DNA of 9,218 bases, taken from NCBI GenBank assembly GCA_018970825.1, contig JAGWVP010000092.1, forward strand, positions 1-9,218. The letters run 5' to 3'. Below the pieces are notes generated by a model. The model did no database searches and was not told the DNA's origin. It saw only the letters and a list, made by a program, of their open reading frames with translations. The translations under genes were made by a program, and so were the position numbers. This DNA is from a bacterium. GTDB taxonomy: Bacteria; Desulfobacterota; Binatia; UBA12015. Numbering within the stretch: the stretch's first letter is position 1; each line of letters begins with the position of its first letter. Positions 6,099-9,218 of this stretch are shown piece by piece.

Positions 6099-8423
6099 AT
6101 GCAGGAAGCAATCCCCCCCTCGGCGAGCCGCCTGCGGCGCTTCGTCGTCCCGGCCCTTCTCGCCGGGTTTTTCCTGCTGGGCGCGGCGGCCGAGTCCCGC
6201 GCCGGCGTGCTGCGCTCGGTCACCGTCTGGCCGCGCACGGCGTCGCTCGGCGTCACGCAAACCCGGCAGTTCGTCGCGATGGCGGAGTTCGTCGACGGCA
6301 CCTCGAGGGACGTGTCCGCGATCGCCGAATGGACCACGAGTGCGAGCAGGGTCGCGACCGTCCGCACCCAGTCCCCCGGCCGCGGCCTCGTGACCGCGGT
6401 CGGACCGGGCACGGTGAAGATCGGCGCGTCGGTCGTCGACGACGACGGCTCGAAGGTGAAGGGCTCGGCCGACCTCGTCGTCCCGACGCCCCCCTTGCAG
6501 GCGATCCGGACGAAGCCGACGACCAAGCGCATCGAGGTCGGCCTCGACGTCCGTTTCCAGGCGATCGCCGACCGCGGCAACGACGTCACCGACGACGTCA
6601 CGACCAAGGTGACCTGGAGCTCCTCGAATCCCGCCGTCGCGACCATCGTCGCGACCGGGCCGTCGGCGGGCCTCGTCCACCCGGTCGCACCGGGCACGAC
6701 GGAGATCGTCGCGCGCGACACGGCGACGGGCATCCGCAACACCGACGGCGCGACGCGCGTGCGCGCGCGGGCCGTGAGCCTCTCCGTCGACCCGCCGTCG
6801 ATCGTGCTCGCACGGCGCATCCGCTTCCCGATGCGCTGCTACGCGAACCGCGCCGACGGATCGCGCAGCAACGTGACGGAGGACGCCACCTGGACCTCGA
6901 GTTCGACAGGCATCCCCGTCGGCCGGGTCGCACCCGCGATCGGCGTCGTGAGCGGCGTCGGCGACGGGCAGGCGAGGATCGACTGCGCGGACCCGGTGCG
7001 CGGGCTCACGACCGTCGGACGCCCCGGCGCCGGCGGGACCGTCACGATCGCGGGAGCGCTGATCGGGCTCGACCTCCAGCCCGACCCGCTCGTCTTGGGC
7101 AAGGGCGAACCGCGCTCCGCGAAGGCCTTCGGCATCCTCGGAAACGGCGGCACGACCGGCGACATCGCCGAGTCTCTCGCATGGACGACGTCCGACCCCG
7201 CGGTCGCGAAGGTGAGCAACGACGCCGGCGACCGGGGAGAGGTGACCGGAGCCGGCACCGGGGTCACGACGCTCGCGGCGATCGAGCCGGTCACGGGCGT
7301 CGTCTCGACGCAGGTCGACAACGTCCGCTCCATCGGATCGGTCGTGAACCTCGCACTCGACGCTGCCGGGGGGATCGTCGGCCGCAACGAGACGATCGCG
7401 ATCCGGGCGCGCGCGACCTACGAGGACGGTTCGGTCGCGAACGTCGGCGAGAAGTGCACGTGGTCGAGCAGCCGCCCGGCCGTCGCCACCGTCACGAACG
7501 CGTCCCCGCGAGGCGTCGTCGCGGGCCTTACGCGCGGCGACACGACCGTGGTCGCGACCTGCCCGTCGGGCACCGTGTCGACCGTCGTCCGCGTCGCGGG
7601 CAACGCGGTCGCCCTGCGCATGAACCCGCTTTCGGTCGAGGGCGAGGCGCTCACGACCAAGCGGCTGAAGGCGATCGCGACCTACGAGGACGGAAGCGAG
7701 CGCGACGCGAGCGCCTCGGTCGCGTGGGAGTCGAGCGCGCCGCTCGTCGCGGACCTCGACCCGGAGTCGCCCGGGACGCTCGACCTGCTGCGCAAGGGCT
7801 CCGCCACCGTGAGCGCCGACCACCCGTCCGGCCTGACGGCGAGCGCTCCGGTCACGGTCACGCCGGGCATCGTCGCGCTCGAGATCGTCCCCGGCACGCG
7901 CACCCTGCGCGCGAGCATCCCCGCCAAGGTGCGGGCGCAGGGCCGTCGCGCCGACGGAACGACGAAGCCGCTCACGAAGGACGTCGCCTGGAGCACCGAC
8001 GACGCCCGGATCGCCCGCCTCGACGACCGGCCCGGCCAGGAAGGCACGATCTTCGGCGGCGGTACGAAGGGCACGACCCAGGTGCGCGCCGTGCTCGGCA
8101 AGGGGCTGCTGGAAACGTCGATGCGCGTCACGGTGAACGCGCTCGTCTCCAGCTTCGAACTCGTGCCCGCGGAGCGGACGATCCCCCTCTCCAGCACGCG
8201 CATCGTCGAGGCCCAGGCTCGTTACGAGGACGGCGCCACGAGCAAGATCAGCCGCGGCGTCTTCTTCACGAGCAGCAACCCCTCGGTCGCCACCGTGAGC
8301 AACGAGCCTAGCCACCAGGGAGAGGTGACCGGCGTCGGGGTCGGCACGGCGGTCATCACCGCGGTCGACGTCTCGAGCGGCAAACCGTCGTCGAACTCGG
8401 TGCCGGTGACGGTCGTCCGCTGA
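6099..8423 (+). CDS. Secreted protein of eight bacterial Ig-like (Big_2) domains
   Basis: A 774-residue protein. Residues 1-35 are a signal peptide (basic RLRR, hydrophobic FVVPALLAGFFLLGAAA, cleavage near SRA). The rest is eight consecutive bacterial Ig-like domains of about 90 residues: approximately 37-128, 131-222, 224-318, 320-411, 413-500, 502-588, 590-679 and 681-774. Each begins with a strand such as LSVDPPS or LEIVPGT, has a YEDGS-like turn in several copies, the core W-[ST]-[ST]-S-x-P-x-V-A-x-V (Trp at 78, 173, 265, 362, 455, 543 and 631; Phe in domain 8) and a GxGxGxxxxxA strand. Cysteines occur only in domain 3 (C247, C296) and domain 5 (C453, C488), consistent with one disulfide each. 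No C-terminal sorting signal, transmembrane segment or enzyme domain follows the last repeat. Big_2 arrays are common in surface adhesins and scaffold proteins; a surface or periplasmic binding or structural role is inferred. The ATG at 6099 lacks a strong Shine-Dalgarno but gives a complete signal peptide. Confidence 0.87.
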   Translation: MQEAIPPSASRLRRFVVPALLAGFFLLGAAAESRAGVLRSVTVWPRTASLGVTQTRQFVAMAEFVDGTSRDVSAIAEWTTSASRVATVRTQSPGRGLVTAVGPGTVKIGASVVDDDGSKVKGSADLVVPTPPLQAIRTKPTTKRIEVGLDVRFQAIADRGNDVTDDVTTKVTWSSSNPAVATIVATGPSAGLVHPVAPGTTEIVARDTATGIRNTDGATRVRARAVSLSVDPPSIVLARRIRFPMRCYANRADGSRSNVTEDATWTSSSTGIPVGRVAPAIGVVSGVGDGQARIDCADPVRGLTTVGRPGAGGTVTIAGALIGLDLQPDPLVLGKGEPRSAKAFGILGNGGTTGDIAESLAWTTSDPAVAKVSNDAGDRGEVTGAGTGVTTLAAIEPVTGVVSTQVDNVRSIGSVVNLALDAAGGIVGRNETIAIRARATYEDGSVANVGEKCTWSSSRPAVATVTNASPRGVVAGLTRGDTTVVATCPSGTVSTVVRVAGNAVALRMNPLSVEGEALTTKRLKAIATYEDGSERDASASVAWESSAPLVADLDPESPGTLDLLRKGSATVSADHPSGLTASAPVTVTPGIVALEIVPGTRTLRASIPAKVRAQGRRADGTTKPLTKDVAWSTDDARIARLDDRPGQEGTIFGGGTKGTTQVRAVLGKGLLETSMRVTVNALVSSFELVPAERTIPLSSTRIVEAQARYEDGATSKISRGVFFTSSNPSVATVSNEPSHQGEVTGVGVGTAVITAVDVSSGKPSSNSVPVTVVR

Positions 8424-8432
8424 GGCGGAGCC

Positions 8433-8467
8433 GGCCGCGGTGACGGGCACTCCCCGCCACCGTGGCC
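8433..8467 (+). terminator. Hairpin after the Ig-like gene, possible terminator
   Basis: GGCCGCGGTG (8433-8442) pairs with CACCGTGGCC (8458-8467) over 10 bp including one G-U, with a 15-nt loop that can form a further GGG/CCC pairing. It starts 9 nt after the stop codon, where a terminator would sit. No T-tract follows directly; the nearest is T6 at 8508-8513, 40 nt on, so the assignment is weak. Confidence 0.35.
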
Positions 8468-8630
8468 CGACCCCGAGCGCAGAGCGGCGTACCACGCGAT
8501 TCCCCCCTTTTTTCATCCCGCGGCCGCCGAGGGCCGAGCCGACCGGGGCTGATGGAGATCTTGTAGCCGGGCAGAATTCCATTCACGCCCGTCGATGGTG
8601 GATCAACGTAGCGGGCCTCGACGCTCAGCG

Positions 8631-8658
8631 TTGACGCGGCCGTCGATGCTGCTAGACG
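8631..8658 (+). promoter_or_regulatory. Possible promoter for the last gene
   Basis: TTGACG (8631-8636) and TAGACG (8653-8658) are separated by 16 nt. The -35 is good, and identical to the one proposed before the TSP3 gene; the -10 keeps only TA plus the A at position four. It would give a leader of about 90 nt to the GTG at 8756. Evidence is motif match only. Confidence 0.25.
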
Positions 8659-8755
8659 GGGTTTTCGAATGGCGAAGGGAGGGTGTGCGGAAATCAGCCC
8701 CCGACCCGGACCGTGACGGCCCTTCGATTCATGCGATCCGACCGCGGCGACGGTC

Positions 8756-9184
8756 GTGACCGACGGCGTCGAGTATGCCGTGACCGTCACGATGTACCAG
8801 AGTGCGGGCACGACGGGCGCCGAGGTTGCGGGCGATGCCTCGTGCCTCGCCGGCTACACGCCGGTCGACACGTTCACGTTCGAGCCGGGCGACTGCCGCT
8901 CGGTGATGAGTGGCCGCTCGCTGTACTGCAAGGACCCCGAGACCAACAGCATGTTCCGGGCTCGCGGAGTTCGCTCGGCGAAGGACCCGAACTCCTTCCG
9001 CCTGAACTCGATCGTGCGCAGCCAGGAGCTGACGGTCACGAAGCCCTACGAGGTGCCGCTCGCCTTCCTGGTGGAACTCAACGGCCGGCGGTGGCGCGGC
9101 GACACCGACATCAACTACTGCCGCGTCACCCAGAACGGCGAGCGGACGACCTGCCGCCTGCCGCGCGCGGGCGGAGGCAAGTAG
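8756..9184 (+). CDS. Small Cys-containing protein of unknown function
   Basis: A 142-residue protein that I do not recognise. Third codon positions are strongly G/C and the frame ends in TAG, so it is probably a real coding sequence. It looks like a compact beta-rich domain: alternating strands GVEYAVTVTMYQ (4-15), TPVDTFTFEPGDC (35-47), SQELTVTKPYEVPLAFLVEL (89-108) and five cysteines (C30, C47, C58, C122, C133). The C-terminal GGGK tail is flexible. The Cys content and strand pattern suggest an extracellular domain, yet there is no signal peptide. The only possible start in frame after the TGA at 8714 is the GTG at 8756, without a convincing ribosome binding site, and the codons just upstream (about 8741-8755) also read as plausible coding. 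It may therefore be N-terminally truncated or have lost its signal peptide through a mutation. A cytoplasmic role cannot be excluded. Confidence 0.6.
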   Translation: MTDGVEYAVTVTMYQSAGTTGAEVAGDASCLAGYTPVDTFTFEPGDCRSVMSGRSLYCKDPETNSMFRARGVRSAKDPNSFRLNSIVRSQELTVTKPYEVPLAFLVELNGRRWRGDTDINYCRVTQNGERTTCRLPRAGGGK

Positions 9185-9218
9185 CCGCCGGGACGCAGGA
9201 AGCGATCGCGGCGTCGTG

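Larger units (their letters stand above)
8424..8755. other. 332-base region without a supported gene
   Basis: This gap between the Ig-like gene and the last gene has lower GC in its middle than the flanks. It holds a GC-rich hairpin (8433-8467), a C6T6 homopolymer run (8502-8513), a minus-strand segment with coding-like character but no proper ends (8542-8631), an imperfect palindrome around ACGCTCAGCGT, and a possible promoter (8631-8658). The plus-strand frame of the last gene is closed by a TGA at 8714-8716. I see no tRNA, small RNA or terminal repeats here. Confidence 0.5.

Noticed and set aside
4030..6393. Plus-strand open frame of about 790 codons spanning the amine oxidase and glutamate-synthase-like genes
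   Set aside because: It crosses two well-supported genes on different strands and reads as Arg/Pro-rich low complexity.
6011..8311. Plus-strand open frame of about 766 codons overlapping the Ig-like gene in another frame
   Set aside because: Arg-rich nonsense composition, with no recognisable motif; shadow of the real frame.
8502..8513. C6T6 run as a terminator T-tract
   Set aside because: No stable hairpin lies directly before it; the nearest strong hairpin ends 40 nt upstream.
5784..8582. Minus-strand open frame of about 930 codons antisense to the Ig-like gene
   Set aside because: Its translation is Arg/Asp/Ala-rich low complexity with no domain or signal peptide. It mirrors the codon bias of the Ig-like gene, whose frame encodes eight recognisable domains. 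Typical shadow frame in very GC-rich DNA.
8640..8680. TTTTCGAAT resembling a tRNA T-loop
   Set aside because: No flanking T-stem pairing, anticodon arm or acceptor stem could be drawn.

Overview
The window is very GC-rich (roughly 70% by eye), with third codon positions almost all G or C. It comes from a Gram-negative-type bacterium that invests heavily in exported proteins. The mix of exported thrombospondin type 3, Gly-X-Y, bacterial Ig-like and quinoprotein-type proteins, plus a cysteine-repeat tail of a kind I associate with delta-proteobacterial relatives, suggests a deltaproteobacteria-like lineage (Myxococcota, Binatota or similar). That placement is inference; no rRNA, tRNA or taxonomic marker is present.

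Layout. The last 56 codons of a collagen-like Gly-X-Y protein run rightwards into a very clear intrinsic terminator (214-263). Three leftward genes follow. In transcription order they are a short, secreted copper amine oxidase homologue that is catalytic domain only (4307-3186), a secreted PQQ-type glucose/sorbosone dehydrogenase with a cysteine-repeat tail (3124-1265), and a secreted coiled-coil plus calcium-binding thrombospondin type 3 repeat protein (1024-263). Diverging from the amine oxidase, a membrane-anchored FMN/[3Fe-4S] glutamate-synthase-domain protein runs rightwards (4397-5899). It is followed by a 774-residue secreted protein made of eight bacterial Ig-like (Big_2-type) domains (6099-8423). 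After a gene-poor stretch (8424-8755) comes a small Cys-containing protein of unknown function (8756-9184) that looks like a mature extracellular domain but has no signal peptide.

How they may work together. The amine oxidase and sugar-dehydrogenase-like genes are adjacent, co-oriented and both predicted periplasmic. They would use two different quinone cofactors (peptide-derived TPQ and soluble PQQ), which suggests a periplasmic oxidation module. The remaining genes look like independent surface or envelope proteins. I see no defence system, CRISPR array, IS element or phage gene.

The most interesting sequence-level signals are three. First, the hexamer TAGCGT (always followed by C) occurs only three times in the window, each time just upstream of a gene and in that gene's orientation; this looks like a lineage -10 element, in two cases nearly leaderless. 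Second, one of the four cysteine sub-repeats in the dehydrogenase tail has lost both of its cysteines together. Third, the amine oxidase is reduced to its catalytic core.
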